A stretch of 64,000 nt of DNA, from positions 1-64,000 of the forward strand of contig VTPC01091235.1 of the NCBI GenBank assembly GCA_011009095.1. The letters run 5' to 3'. Positions 13,201 through 25,088 of this stretch are shown here, in pieces. The number at the start of each line of letters is the position of its first letter. Within the stretch, counting starts at the first letter, position 1. The notes below the pieces were generated by a model. It searched no databases. It was given only the letters and a program-made list of their open reading frames with translations, and was not told where the DNA came from. Source of the DNA: Ignelater luminosus (taxonomy: Eukaryota; Arthropoda; Insecta; Coleoptera; Elateridae). The position numbers were made by a program, and so were the translations under genes.

Positions 13201-16200
13201 GTATAAAAACTATTTTTCCCAGTTTTGGATTAGTATTTCTAGTTTACTAATTTTCTTTTGTTTGAATAATAAATTTGAACAGTTTAATGAGAAATGAAAT
13301 AATTTCTCGTAGAATATCCTCGAATAGCTTTCTTTTAAAGTATCTTCTCTGTAGTACTAGATAGTGGGATGGTAAACCTAAAAGCGTCTACATTGATTAT
13401 GGCACAACCTTTACCTTTGAAACAATTTTGGAAAATTTCTACTAGCAACTATTTCTTATAAAGTAATTTTTAAAACTTTTGTTATATAATTTTATAAAAT
13501 CTTGAGATGCCAAATTTAATTTTCATTTTCAATAATTTTTTGTTGGTATTTTGAAAGTTACATGCAATTTATCAAGGTGACTAAGTGTGCACTTTTGAAA
13601 ACACCAAAAGATGTTTTTTATAAGCTTCTGGTATATTTGAAGGGCTGCGATTAATTTTACAAACAGTACAAGTGGCAAGATATTTAAATTTCCACAGAAG
13701 ACTTATTGTATGGCATATAATTGAAACCATGCTAGTGAATACATTAATCCCTTTCCTTCATTTTATGAGAAACAAAGGCTCTACTTATACATAAGTTGTT
13801 GGGTGCTAAAATTAATTAATACTAGCCGTTTCAAGTATTATTCTGCAGGGTAGTGAAATGGGTCAACATAACAACGTGCTATTTTTCTAGTTTGTATGTA
13901 TGATGCTTATAAAGCTATATTCTAGTGGTTCTAGCTTTGAAATTTATAATTAAATTGTAAATAGAAGATTTGAATATTTGATAATAATAATAATGCAGGT
14001 CGCATCTTGTATAACCTATTAAAATTGGTGTGAACTCCCACTTCTAGAATTATGTATGCTACATCAGTACTGGAAATGTTAATTATTGTATTAATAGAGT
14101 TTCATTTAATTATATATCTAATTAATAAGACATACCTATTCAATATCTGTTACAAATCTTAAATTAAGCCAGGAATATTAATACTGTCATTGTGCGGAGA
14201 AATCATTAATGTTGGTTTGTATCACTCTTAATTAACTATAAATCAATTATTCTGATTTCATTCTAAAGTGAATGTTACATTGTTTTATTATGGTAATATA
14301 ATAATAATTTTAAAAACTAAATACACACTATAGTTTTGCTTAATTATACCTGGGCTCACTAAATGTTTAATGGAATTCATTCTAATTAAAAATTTAGAGT
14401 TTTCAGCAAACCCGGAAGTTTAATAAACGATCGGTTAATGGAATTCGATAGCTACGTTTATCCTAATCATTTTATATAATAAACATATTTTACGTATCTC
14501 TTCAAATAATCGAGATATTCACTTTGCTTATCTTATTTGAAACACCCGGTATTAATAATCTTTGTTGAGATTCTTTCTATCGTGTTGTATAAGAGAAATT
14601 ATTTTTTTATATCTACAAAAATCATTATTTACTGAAGTAACAGCACAGATGTGATATAACAAACACGTGTTTTCGTGATGTAAAAATTAGAGATAAAAAT
14701 ACTCTTTTTATACCCGGAAAAGGTGCCATCTGGCACACCCCACTAATATTAAAGCTTTTCATCTTAATATTAAACTTTTAAGGTCATTCCAGAGCCTATT
14801 ATCCTAACCACGTATGATTATAGGTAATCTAGTATTTCTCCAACGAATAACTTGGTCAACCGATCGATAAAGTGTCGTCACATTTTAATTAATTATTAAT
14901 TCCATACAACTGTGCTACCGAACCGAATTAAATGTGAATAACTGTGGATTCCAACCACGTTTTCATGTTTCCATGTTGGTTGTTGTACAACCTTCACAAT
15001 TATATGAATTAGGCTTTCTGGGTTTCTAGCGGATTCTTGCAACATAAGTGGAGATTAAAGGGGTAGTAACGAAGAAAATTACATGTATTTCTTCATGAGT
15101 GAAAATTAATTTAGTTTATTCAGATTAAATTGGAGGTTTCAATTTGGTTTTGTTTGTAAACTTGTCTTGCTTGCGTCTGTAAATTTGTTTTGCTTTTTTT
15201 TTGTTTTAATTATAGGACAGTTGAAGAAATCCTTGTACTTAAAAGAAGCTCTTACGTCGTTCGTGCTAAATTTAACGGTGTTAATCAAGATACAGTTTTG
15301 TTATATAGTTAGCAGTAACAATTATGTAGACGATTTATATCTTTTTTGCTTTAGAAGCAAGCTGCCATAAAATACAAATTAAGACTATTTATGTACATAA
15401 CAGTTACGAACCTACGATTATTTTAACTTGTGTTACTTCTACTTGTTGATAATTGTTATACTTAAAATAGAATCAAGGTAGGTTAGTATTATTATTACTA
15501 TTATTATTACATTCAGTATTTACTTACTTTTCTCAGTTAAACTAAACCTTTACCTACACGCAGTGAAAAAGCAGACATTTTTCTTGAGCTCTTTATTAAT
15601 TAATGGAACTGTGATTATTGTTTAGTGTTAGTTGGAAAAATCTCAATTTGGTCGGTACTTTTTTCAAATCTCACTTGATTAGCCTTTTTATTTTTCCTTT
15701 CCAGGTATTTCTCTTCTTCCCTCTTGGTTCTTACATTTTTACCTAACCCATCTCTTAAAGATATAAGTTCTGTGATGGATGGGAAAAACAGTTGCAGACT
15801 TTTAATCTTGCGTTGCTGCATAATCTGGTTCAGGCAACATGATGTATTACATATAGAATGAGATACAAGCCGTATATGATGGAAATCAGATAGGTATTCT
15901 AGACTCTGATACATGCAAAGCACAAAGCAAGTACGTGGCGGTGATTCAAAGATGTAAACGTCTTGACATTATTGATCATAAATTATTTTCCATCTTTCTA
16001 GCGTTTTTGGCTCGCTTGTCTAGGATTCCCATATCGCATACTCGTAAATAGGAATTGAGCAAAATCGCAGAATCATTAACCATGTTTGATTTAAAACTTA
16101 ATAATCTAATTTTCAAAGCAACACAAAACAAACCAGTTAAAAATAATTAAAAATATTAATTATGTGTGTTAGTATGGTTTCTTCAAATATCTAGATAACT

Positions 16201-17861
16201 GTGCTTGGTAGACCACAAGAGTATACACCAATTAAAAAATTCTTACTTTTCTCTAGCAACGCTAATTTTGCTCTAGATTTAGATACCTTGAGTCTCACCA
16301 TTTTACTGAGAAGATAGATGATCAATCTGGGACGGTCATCTCCGTTAGTTCTAATTGTGCCCAGGTAGATCAGTCTTGTCTAGTTTTTGATAGCGGTGAT
16401 GCGTTCTACACTTGGTCATCAGACTACTGAGTCCTACGATTCCTATAGAGGTGCATTCTTCCACAGTTGAAAATAAAAAATATGCTGCTCTGTACTGCAA
16501 GTGTTATTGCATTTATTGGGAATTACATCTTGATCGGTAGCAAATGACGATTCATCCCATTTTGGAGCGCTTGGTTTTCAAACCTCCTATAAAAGAAAAG
16601 TTTATGCATCGTTTAGTAGACTTACAAAAAATATTTTGACGAGAGAATCTAAACGAAAGCAACCTCTAGAGTTCTCCGTATATGATAGCAAGAACAAGAT
16701 TATTACTACAGCTTATTTTTGATGCAAAATAGATAATAATAAATATTGTGTATATTCTGTAATTGACCATTTTGGCTCCTCAAGAGGTTGGTGATCTAGC
16801 CCGAAAGGTTATACTCAAGTTTGCCAAAAGCCCGTACTAGAATTGAGGTTATGTATGTGATTTGCGGATTTGATTTTTTTCTGAGTCAGGCCACCCAAGG
16901 CCTTGTATATAATTTAATCATATTGTTTTGCTATACTTCTGTTTGGTACATCGTAAAGAAGAAGAAGAATGCGGATTTAAACCAGACTGCAATAGTACAG
17001 ATCCAATTATAGCTGTGCATTAAATTAAAAAACTTTTGTCTCTTGAATTTCATTTAACATTAGCTTTTAAGTTTATCTTTATTTTACTACATCAAAACTG
17101 AAATCTTCAAATTCCCAATTGACGTAGAGCTACCGTGGCCGTTCATCAACCTTCAGGTGGGGAGCAAACCCACCAAAGTGTAATGTAGGTTATAAAATCT
17201 TGACCTTCTCTAATGAATATATTTTCAGATGTGATGTTAGTACCCATTCTCATTGAACTAATAGAGTAGAAGCACATTAGCTTGAATATTTCTATTATTT
17301 TTGGAGAAAGCTAGGATTTATTTCAGATCAATATTGTTGTTCTTGATTCAACGTTCCAGTTTTAAAACTCTAAAACTCTGAACTATAAGAGCCGCCCATC
17401 TTTCACGAATTCTGCAATAATCTTCACTAAACATTACAAAAATATTCCAGTTTAAAGACTGTCGCTCAATGTAACCATTCCTTATTGAGGGAATTCCTCA
17501 AACTTAAATTTATGAAAGAACAGATTTTAAATGGACTTTGTAGGTAATACGAACTTAATTCAAACAGAAGATTGTGTGTAATTCCAAGCACTCTACATCT
17601 TACATTTAGTAGCATCAAAGTATTCTTTTTCCTATATGTCATAAAAAAGCAAAAATCCGCATCCACAAAACCAAAAATCGTATTAGCTGTCATTACTTTT
17701 ACTTTAATACTTCTAGGTTTATCTATGTGACTTAAAATTCTAAACCAGTATTACATTTTTTCATTTCAATGTGTGCTCATCCCACTTACTTTGATAACGG
17801 TCTTTAATTTGAAATCTACTGCAAATAAAAAAAAAAATGGGAGGAAGGTGCGTTCATCTCT
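10291..17861. other. long AT-rich stretch without a recognised gene
   Basis: The open frames here (10,741-10,959, 11,864-12,106, 12,810-12,998, 15,167-15,370, 15,615-15,923 minus, 17,466-17,693 minus) show no family motif I can name. An isolated SYADDDILRF at 11,195-11,224 looks like a reverse-transcriptase box but has no supporting context. Short ATT/TAA microsatellites lie near 13,985 and 15,490. Confidence 0.5.
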
Positions 17862-17863
17862 TA

Positions 17864-19156
17864 CGAGGGTGGTCTGAAAAGTTTTCGACCTCAACGTGAA
17901 GATGGCAGCACTCGTAAATAAAAGCTACTGAATTTCGTTGTTAATCTGTTGACAGTTACTCACCAAAGTTTCAGCCATTTTGGACGCGCAGTTTTTATGT
18001 AACAGCCGTTTGAGTGAGTTGATGTGAGCTTTTTTGTGGGAATGGACAAAATCGAGTATCGAGCTGTCATTAAATATTTGTTTTTGAAAGGCAATACGCC
18101 TTCGCAAATAAAAGATGAGTTGGATTCTGTGCATGGGGACTCTGCATCATCATTTACCACAGTGAAATTTTGGGCTGCTGAATTTAAACGTGGCCGTAAG
18201 AGCTTGGGAGACGATGAACGTTCGGGACGTCCAAAAACTGCAACTACCGACGAAAACATCGCCAAAGTTCACCAAATGGTGCTAGACGACCGCCGAATTA
18301 AAGTGAGAGAGATAGCAGAGGTTATGAACATGTCAAAAGAACGTGTTTGTCACATATTAAATTAACATTTAGGCATGAGAAAGCTGTCCGCGCGTTGGGT
18401 GCCGCGTTTGCTCACGTTAGACCAAAAACGTGTTCGAATAAATATTTCCAACGCTCTTTTGGCGCAGTTTAGGCGAAATAAATCCGAGTTTTGGTGCCGA
18501 TTAATTACTGTAGATGAAACTTGGATACACCATTATACGCCCGAAACAAAAATACAGTCCAAACAGTGGACTGCAAAGGGGGAACCAACTCCAAAAAAAG
18601 CAAAAACTGTTTTTTCGGCTGAGAAAGTGATGGCGACTGTTTTTTGGGATAGTCATGGAGTTATTTTAATCGATTATCTTCAAAAAGAAAAAACCATTAC
18701 AGGAGCATACTATGCATCATTATTTGACAAGCTGAAGGCAGAACTTGCGAAAAAACGGCCACATTTGCAGAAAAAGAAAATCCTGTTTCACCAAGACAAC
18801 GCACCGTCTCACACCTCAGCGGTTGCCATGGCGAAAATCCACGAATTACGGTTTGAACTGCTTGACCATCCGCCTTACTCGCCAGATCTAGCCCCAAGCG
18901 ACTTCTTTTTGTTCCCTCATCTAAAAATTGCGCTCGGAGGACAAAGATTTTTGTCAAATAAAGAGGCAATCACCTTCGTGAACAATTATTTTGCAGAGAA
19001 AAATGCCGAGTACTATTTGGACGGGTTACAGAGAGGGGAGCATCGCTGGGAGAAGTGTGTAGAGTTAGAAGGAGACTATGTTGAAAAATAAAAAAAAATT
19101 TTCAGAAAAAATGTCTTGTATCTTTGTTAGGTCGGAAACTTTTCAGACTACCCTCG
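17864..19156 (+). mobile_element. complete-length mariner element, family M1 (1,293 bp)
   Basis: Both ends are present. The left terminal inverted repeat is at 17864-17891 (CGAGGGTGGTCTGAAAAGTT...) and the right one at 19129-19156; they match over 28 bp with two mismatches. TA target duplications flank the element at 17862-17863 and 19157-19158. The length is normal for mariner. Two further copies of this family lie at 38.5 and 42.1 kb in this window. They are very similar by eye, which suggests recent amplification. Confidence 0.95.
18042..19091 (+). pseudogene. mariner transposase, one premature stop (family M1)
   Basis: The reading frame would encode about 349 residues from MDKIEYRAVIKYLFLKG to the YVEK terminus, the normal mariner length. 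An in-frame ATG 18 nt upstream at 18024 also exists, but family members start at MDK/MEK. The N-terminus holds two helix-turn-helix regions (about residues 1-110), then the WVPRLLT linker. The catalytic triad is intact: VDETWIHHYTPE (D158), HQDNAPSH (D252) and APSDFF (D287), giving DD34D with 34 residues between the last two. The HPPYSPDLAPSD block is also intact. The only clear fault is TAA at 18363-18365 (codon 108), where the sister copy at 38.5 kb and the one at 42.1 kb have CAA (ILNQHLGMRK). The protein is therefore split into 107 residues plus an open frame from 18366. It could be mobilised in trans by a live relative. Confidence 0.93.
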
Positions 19157-19158
19157 TA

Positions 19159-19950
19159 AGTAGAAAAAAAGAAGTTTGTTGCACAATATAATACAATTAA
19201 TTGATCAGCATGAGTAAAAATTAACCTTGACATTACATTTTAGTTAACCAACTTCATCATACTCTTCAAAATAAATAAATTAAATTATCTAATTAAGTAA
19301 ACTTCCTGTTACTGCTTTAAAAAGAGTCTACTAGGTAAACTGTTTTATGTGCATCTTCATAAAGTCGTTAGCTTGGGCTTTTAAATTACTATTTTATTAA
19401 GTAGGTCAGACTTTAACTTGATCAGGTTTTCTACATATGCCCTTGCTACTAAAGGATACTTACTTTTCTCTGTAACATCTACCGCAAAGCATTCTTTCCG
19501 AAAAGTTTCTTGTAACGCCCCAGAGGGACGTAACGCTTCATGTAACCCGAGCACTTATATCCAGCTGTTATAATGCTATTGATAAAGACTAAGTTATTTA
19601 ACCCCACACAAATTATTAAAATAATAAAGCATGTAATTGTTGTAATTATATCTTCAGTTTAATGTTTTCAAAACATTCTGCTTATTTTACACTAATAATA
19701 ATATTAATAATAATAATAATAATAATAACAATAAATATAAATGAATTAATTAATGTGTTAACTAGTTGAAGAGACCCTGTAGAGTTATGTAAATATGTAG
19801 GCGTTTTCATTTTAACTTTGTCACTTAATATTTGGAACAAGTAGGAACTATCTGAAAGTTGAAAGCCGATTTTCTAGTCGTATCAATGGATTTAAATGAA
19901 AATTAATTTATAAAGTTTTCGATTAGTTTATTATGCAATTTTATTCTTTT
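19159..19950. other. AT-rich DNA without a gene
   Basis: Nothing is recognised except the TAA microsatellite listed separately. Confidence 0.6.
19693..19738 (+). repeat. TAA/AAT microsatellite
   Basis: Nearly uninterrupted trinucleotide array (taa)n with one att and one aca interruption. Confidence 0.9.
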
Positions 19951-20270
19951 TGTGATGTTAGTGATAAGTTTGCTTAGGTTATTATAGTTTAATATTAAGT
20001 GGACAACTTTATTTTACAGTGTTTGCAGTAAAACATCTGGCAACATAGCTCGGAGGAGGTAAGAAGGTATTTCTGGCTTCAGCGAAAATATTGTAATAAA
20101 GGCTTTTAGTTTTTTTATTGACATGTACAGAGTGGTTTTAATCTAATAGTTACTGTTATTACTGTTTTATTTTTAAGGATGATACTTGAATACTGCAAGT
20201 ACACCCAAAGATTTAAAGTATTAATGGTGTGGTTTCTGGTGTTGCAAAATTAATTTCTGCTACAATCGAC
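19951..20270 (+). repeat. cassette repeat copy A (contains 30-nt exon-like block)
   Basis: First of three direct copies (B at 21,916, C at 25,089). Shared landmarks are gtgataagtttg-ttaggttatta at the left; an acceptor-like gtttgcag; a 30-nt variable block; gtaagaaggtatttctggcttcag; tattgtaataaa; tacagagtggtt-aatctaat; tactgcaagtacacc-aaagat; and gttgcaaaattaatt-ctac at the right. By eye A and B agree at roughly 80 percent in the flanks. No terminal inverted repeats or target duplications are seen, so a tandem duplication of host DNA is at least as likely as a transposon. Confidence 0.8.
20029..20058 (+). other. candidate 30-nt micro-exon, cassette A
   Basis: The block lies between gtttgcag (acceptor, ends 20028) and gtaagaag (donor, starts 20059). 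Read in phase 2 (first base completes a codon) it is open and gives KTSGNIARR plus a trailing AG; the other two phases contain stops (TAA and TAG). A second AG exactly 9 nt upstream (after 20019) would extend it in frame. No transcript evidence is available, and the host gene is unknown. Confidence 0.4.
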
Positions 20271-21915
20271 GTTCAAGCTCATAACGAACTATAGCAACGA
20301 GACATTTTAAAATTATTTTTAAAGTAATCGATTTTCTATTTTGTCATTATCTAGTTACCAAAGATATTTAAGACATTTTCATTTATGCCTCCTATGCCAA
20401 AACCGTAAGCTAAGTTTTTTGAATACAACCTGTATAAAGAACAGTATTGAATACTTAATGAAAAAACAAATGAACAAGGCCTACCAATCAGCAGATACGA
20501 ATAGAAATATCAAAATCCAATTGACAACACTTTTTGTTTTTGGCTGGGTAACTTTTAATATTTCTTGGCAAGCTAAAAAGTAGAAACTTGAGTTATTTGT
20601 TAGTTGCTATACTGTGGTGCAGTTTTTGCTTTGAACACTGTTTATAAATTTCTCCATTAAGTTCTGCCTCAAAACACTGTCTATGAATTTATTGTGTACT
20701 GCTTGTGTATCACAAAGTCTCGATTTTACTTGTAATTATTTCCAGTATAAATTAGTCACAATTAATCTTACAAATATCAAAAATGTCAAATTCTGCCTGA
20801 AATCATCAGATAACTGTTTAAAAGACTTTTCAACATAAATTCCATCTGGATACGACTTCCCGTTCTTGACTTATAGAGCGTTTGGCAAAAAAAACAATGA
20901 ATGGTCAATGGTGTCAAGATTGTTTGAAAACCACTTCTCTGTCACTACCAATAACCAAAGTGTCATTTCGCTACGATATTCACTTTCTGAGATACAAGAA
21001 ATCTGGTAAAAAACAAAAGGTATCTCAAAGGGCTGTAGAAGAAAGGTAGCTATTTTCAAGTTTTGTGCTCATGATGACTTTAATGAGCGGGTCAAAAACT
21101 ACCACATATTACACTCTTAGTCAATTTCACCGAGGGCCACAACTCCTAAAGATTGTGCGGATTCCCTTCAATTTGGACAGAATTTGAACTTGCGTTTTCC
21201 GATCTTATTTTGGATGCTCAGAAACACAGTTTTCATCTTTCAAACTGATTTTGAAATCTCAGCTAGGGAGGTGAATTTCCCAATTTTGATGTCGATCAAA
21301 AATGCGCTGACTCGTGTTCAAACCAGCTTACGAGTAACAAGTTACATACAAATAAAAATAAAGTGCTTCCAGTCACATTGTTCGAATGTCAATTACTTTG
21401 ATGAATAAAACTGAAAATCTGTTAGCAAATTTTGCGTTTGATCCCTGACTGTTTTTGAGGCCTATAAAGACTTTTAAAGTTTGCAGGGTGTACTACGTAT
21501 CGAGCAAGTTATCCAGAACTTACCTAAATGACATTGTTGTTAGATTTTATATTTCTTCAGTACTCAGTATAATCAACAGAGTCCAGGATTGGTTTTATGT
21601 ACCTTTGGTTAATCGAGCAAATGAGCAAGTTGACATCCCTTTTACTCTTCTACATATAGAAAATCGTAAATAATTTTTGTTTTTAACTTACTGCAAATAA
21701 AAAATAAAATAGATTCAGTTTTTCGGCCTACCTGTACACAGAAGGTATTCTACTTAAAAAATTGCTTATCTAAAGATTATATCTTTCGTTGCTTGTTCAA
21801 CCTGTATGCAGAACTGATGTAGTTAAAATCTAAAATGGCTTAAATAAAAAATTAATTTGCAGAATTTTATGAAAGCTGCTGCTTCTGAAATTACTGATAG
21901 ATGCTTATATTTTTT
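20271..21915. other. spacer between cassettes A and B
   Basis: AT-rich spacer. Open frames at 20,341-20,583, 21,184-21,408 and 21,455-21,673 carry no recognised motif. If the cassettes are exons this is intron. Confidence 0.5.
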
Positions 21916-22230
21916 TGTGGATATCGTGATAAGTTTGGTTAGGTTATTAAGATTGATATCTAAGTCTTAAATTTTATTTTCTATAATGTTTGCAGAAGGA
22001 GATCTTGGAGCGTAGCTGGAGAGAGGTAAGAAGCTATTTTGGCTTCAGCAAGAATATTGTAATAAAAGCTTTCCATTTTCTACTTACATCTACAGAGTGG
22101 TTTGAATCTAATAATAATTATTATTTTGATTTTCAAGATTAATGCAATACTTTAGTACTGCAAGTACACCTAAAGATTAAAGTGTTAATTGGCTAAGGTT
22201 TTCGTTTCTAGTGTTGCAAAATTAATGTAT
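21916..22230 (+). repeat. cassette repeat copy B
   Basis: Second copy, with the same landmarks and order as copy A. The downstream flank (gtaagaagctattttggcttcagcaagaatattgtaataaa and beyond, from 22026) is close to that of A. The 30-nt block itself matches A at only 18 of 30 positions without any indel. Confidence 0.8.
21996..22025 (+). other. candidate 30-nt micro-exon, cassette B
   Basis: Bounded by ataatgtttgcag (ends 21995) and gtaagaag (starts 22026). Phase 2 is open and gives RRSWSVAGE with trailing AG. The first phase is also open (KEILERSWRE); the third has TAG. It lacks the alternative acceptor 9 nt upstream that A and C have. Confidence 0.4.
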
Positions 22231-22689
22231 ACCAAAATCAGCAGTAGAATTAATAGCAACAGGAATATTTTTACAGTAAAACTATTTTAATATAAACTTT
22301 AACTCGCTGATCCCCTTAAGTTTTCTAAACCATCCGTTATATCAAGTCACAGAAGCTTGAAATTCTTGAACAAAATTCTCTAAATTGTAAATTTAAAATT
22401 AAAATTCTAATAAATGCAGCGTAGTGGTTGTCAAAAATTTGTCAAATAAAAACTGGAAATATGTCATCAACCTTTTTGGAAGATTTTGAGACATACAAAA
22501 AACTCCCAAAGCTAAGTACTAATTGAAGACGTAACAAATTATAACATCCATTGAAAAACGCAATGATAATTGTTAATTCAGTTTTTCGTTGTATAACAAA
22601 GAAATTCTCTGAAGGTAAATATTTATTCTGGGCATTATAAAATAACCCTCGTGAAATAAAATTGAACTTTACAACAGTTAGAGTTGGGA

Positions 22690-23068
22690 CGATATGCTCG
22701 ATCACATCATCGATTTAACAAAACACTGTCTCAAGAACACCTACTTCATCCACAAGGATCAACGATACAAGCAAGTTGAAGGAGCACCCATGGGATCACC
22801 TTTGTCTCCAGTAATAGCGAACTTATCCATGGAAGACCTAGAAACTCGAGCGTTACAAACGACGAGCCACAAACCCAAACTATGGTTGCGATACGTGGAT
22901 GACACATTCGTAATTTAGACACATGGCAGATAACAATGGATGCCTTTTTGGATCACCTTAATAGCATCCACCATCAAAATAGAAGATAACAACTAACTAG
23001 CATTCCTAGACGTGTTAGTAAAGAAAAGACGAGATGGAAGCCTAGATCACACGGTCTACAGATCGATA
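22690..23068 (+). mobile_element. Penelope-like element, inverted arm with RT core
   Basis: The plus-strand translation carries reverse-transcriptase motifs of Penelope-like elements: KHCLKNTYF, then YKQVEGAPMGSPLSPVIANL (22,770-22,830), LWLRYVDDTFVI with the catalytic YVDD box (22,881-22,916), then, with interruptions, FLDHLNSIHH-like and LAFLDVLVKKRRDGSLDHTVYR-like segments to about 23,065. Around 23,068 the sequence switches to the opposite strand of a similar element (next entry). The coding sequence is broken. The YVDD box, the GxPMGSPLSP box and the FLDVLV block are characteristic of Penelope-type RTs rather than LINE or LTR RTs. Confidence 0.85.
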
Positions 23069-24400
23069 CCAGTTTGGCCAGATATCTTGCCAGTAGTTGT
23101 AACAGGGATCCAATGGAGCTAACTATGTGCCTTAGTGATACACCTTCCTTGTGAATCTTGGGTAGACTGTAGAATTTTGGGCATCTTGATGACTTCTTCC
23201 TTGGTATCACTTGCAGTTGTGTTTCTTCGTCGATCGGGCTGTTTTTCATTTTGGTTTGCCTTGTTTTCTGCAAGTATGTAGTGGAATCCGTTGTCATTGG
23301 TTGGTATGCCGGATTTTATTTTTGCGCCGTAGTCTGTGGTTGCATTGCCCTTGTCTGCTGGTAGAATGATGATAGTCTCGTTCTGTCGTAGTGATTTCAG
23401 TGCTTGGTTGTTTCAGTTCTTAGTACGGGTGACACGTCTTGACGTATTTCTTCCGCAGCATTGAGGATTCTACTCCACGTATTATATCTTCAACCGGAAT
23501 GCGTGTCGGTGCTACTGCGTAGTTAAATCCATTGGCTAGGACGCTTTGTTGGGCTATGTCGAGATGGTGTTTTGATAAGTTTGGTTTCAATGACTGAACT
23601 TCTTTCCTTGGTTTAGGCTAGGAGCCGGTCGAATTTATTTTTCTGCTTGTTGTCAGAGTCACATGTGTTTCGGCACGCAACTCAGAAAGTTGTTCTGCGG
23701 CTGACTATAATGTTGGATATAGCGTATTACTTAGCTCCAGATGTAGATCCAGCAGTTGTCTATTTACGTTGTCCAACATCCTTCTGGTATCGTGGATAAA
23801 TTCCCTTAGTAGTGCCAAGCTTGCTCTTCTTAGGATGTTGATGATTTGGTTGTTCTTCTTGTAGAATGTCAGTTTTAAACTCTTCGGTACGATGCCCTCG
23901 TCCCGACATCGTTCCAGAAACGATCTCTTTTTGATTGCAGCTTCTCGAAATATTTGATTTGTTGTAGAATTTCCTCACCGTAGAGGTTCACTATGTTACA
24001 CTTTAGATTTCCGCGAGTGTTGTATGTAACACTGTTTTTCCGGGCTTTTTCTCGCGTAAGCCTTGTTTGTCTCTGAGGAGAACAGTTTATCTGATGACGT
24101 TTTGGGAAAATCACACTTGCTATTATTAAGTCTTCTGTTGTTGATTCCTCGCTCTTGTTAATCGAGTAGAACTGTTGTTGGCGCGTTTCCGTGTGGCGGG
24201 ATTTCTGTTGGCGGGATATTCGCATTTCGTTTTGTTTGAAGTGGTTTAGTGATTTGGTTAACCACTGGTTTCCATCTCTTGTCTTGAGGTTGTCCGGCCT
24301 TTTTTCTATTTCAATGGCTTCTCTGATTATCCTTCTCGGTTTATTCTCGGTGGTCGCCTTATGCCATTTTAGGACTGTAGCGAATCTGATCTGCAAAGTT
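23069..24400 (-). mobile_element. Penelope-like element, main arm (C-terminal tail, N-terminal domain, RT start)
   Basis: Read leftward from 24,400, three parts follow one another. At 24,396-24,230 there is a tail resembling the end of a Penelope-type ORF downstream of its GIY-YIG nuclease (RRIIREAIEIEKRPDNL). At about 24,020-23,560 there is a protein start resembling the N-terminal domain (NLYGEEILQQIKYFEKL, then EGIVPKSLKL and ASLALLREFI-like segments). At about 23,190-23,075 lies the RT entry motif FYSLPKIHKEGVSLRHIVSS followed by LLARYLAKL. A C-terminal tail ahead of an N-terminus is the order expected from the tandem or pseudo-LTR arrangement known in this family. It is broken, and the RT middle is missing from this arm. 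The open frame 24,191-24,415 on the plus strand is a shadow. Confidence 0.75.
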
Positions 24401-24420
24401 AAAAGTCCTCAATAGTATTT

Positions 24421-25088
24421 TGCCACGATTATTGATCTTACCTTTTGTTTTTTTTGTAAATAAATAACTTTTTAGAAGTCTAGGGTTTTGACAAAAATCT
24501 ACCCACCTGTGGCATAAGATTTTAAACCTCTATTATTCATCTGCAAAGGGTTAAACACAAACATGAATGTGACTACGTCTTTCAATAAGCCACTTGCCGT
24601 GACCCAATGTCAGGCTTTCCATTAACTATCGTAAAAAAGAAAACACGAAAACGGGCCCAGTTGCGTCCTCGATGATTTTTAGAACCTGCAACGATGTGTT
24701 TATCCGGTTTAAGATGAGCAAGAGCGCTATTTTTCCTAAGCTAAGTAGATTTCCCTTGGGATATCCTGCATTTAACTGAAGTATAACCATTTAGCGATAA
24801 GAAATTATTTTTCTCTTAACTCGAGTGTTCTTCCACATTGCGTTTAAATTACACTCTGCATTGGTAGATCACCCTGTATATATAAAAATTTTGATAATTA
24901 TTTTTAAAGATTAAGGAATCGGCCCTACCTTACTAAAGTTGCAAAAACCTAAAAGCCTGTTAATTCTACCAGGGCCAATCGCAATGCCTTCTGGTTTTTT
25001 ACAGCGAATAACTGAATGATGCTACTGCTACTACTGCTTATAATTGCCTGTTATGCGATATCTTGATGATGGCTGTTTATTGTTTTTT
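24421..25088. other. unrecognised DNA left of cassette C
   Basis: No gene seen. A lone caccctgtatata word at about 24,871 resembles the ends of the inverted-repeat elements at 44.1 and 55.9 kb but has no partner nearby. Confidence 0.5.

Noticed and set aside
15615-15923. 102-codon minus frame rich in charged residues
   Set aside because: No recognised domain, signal or splice context; kept only in the interval note.
16200-16620. Minus-strand YLGTIRTNGDDRPRL-like peptide resembling a LINE segment
   Set aside because: Only one weak motif, with no continuation in neighbouring frames.
17960-18265. Antisense open frame across the mariner N-terminus, also seen at 39195-39500 (plus), 42116-42301 (minus) and, for M2, 26638-26922
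   Set aside because: It recurs because the copies are homologous; it is the shadow of the transposase codons on the other strand.
24191-24415. 74-codon plus frame with hydrophobic run
   Set aside because: Shadow of the Penelope-like C-terminal tail on the minus strand.
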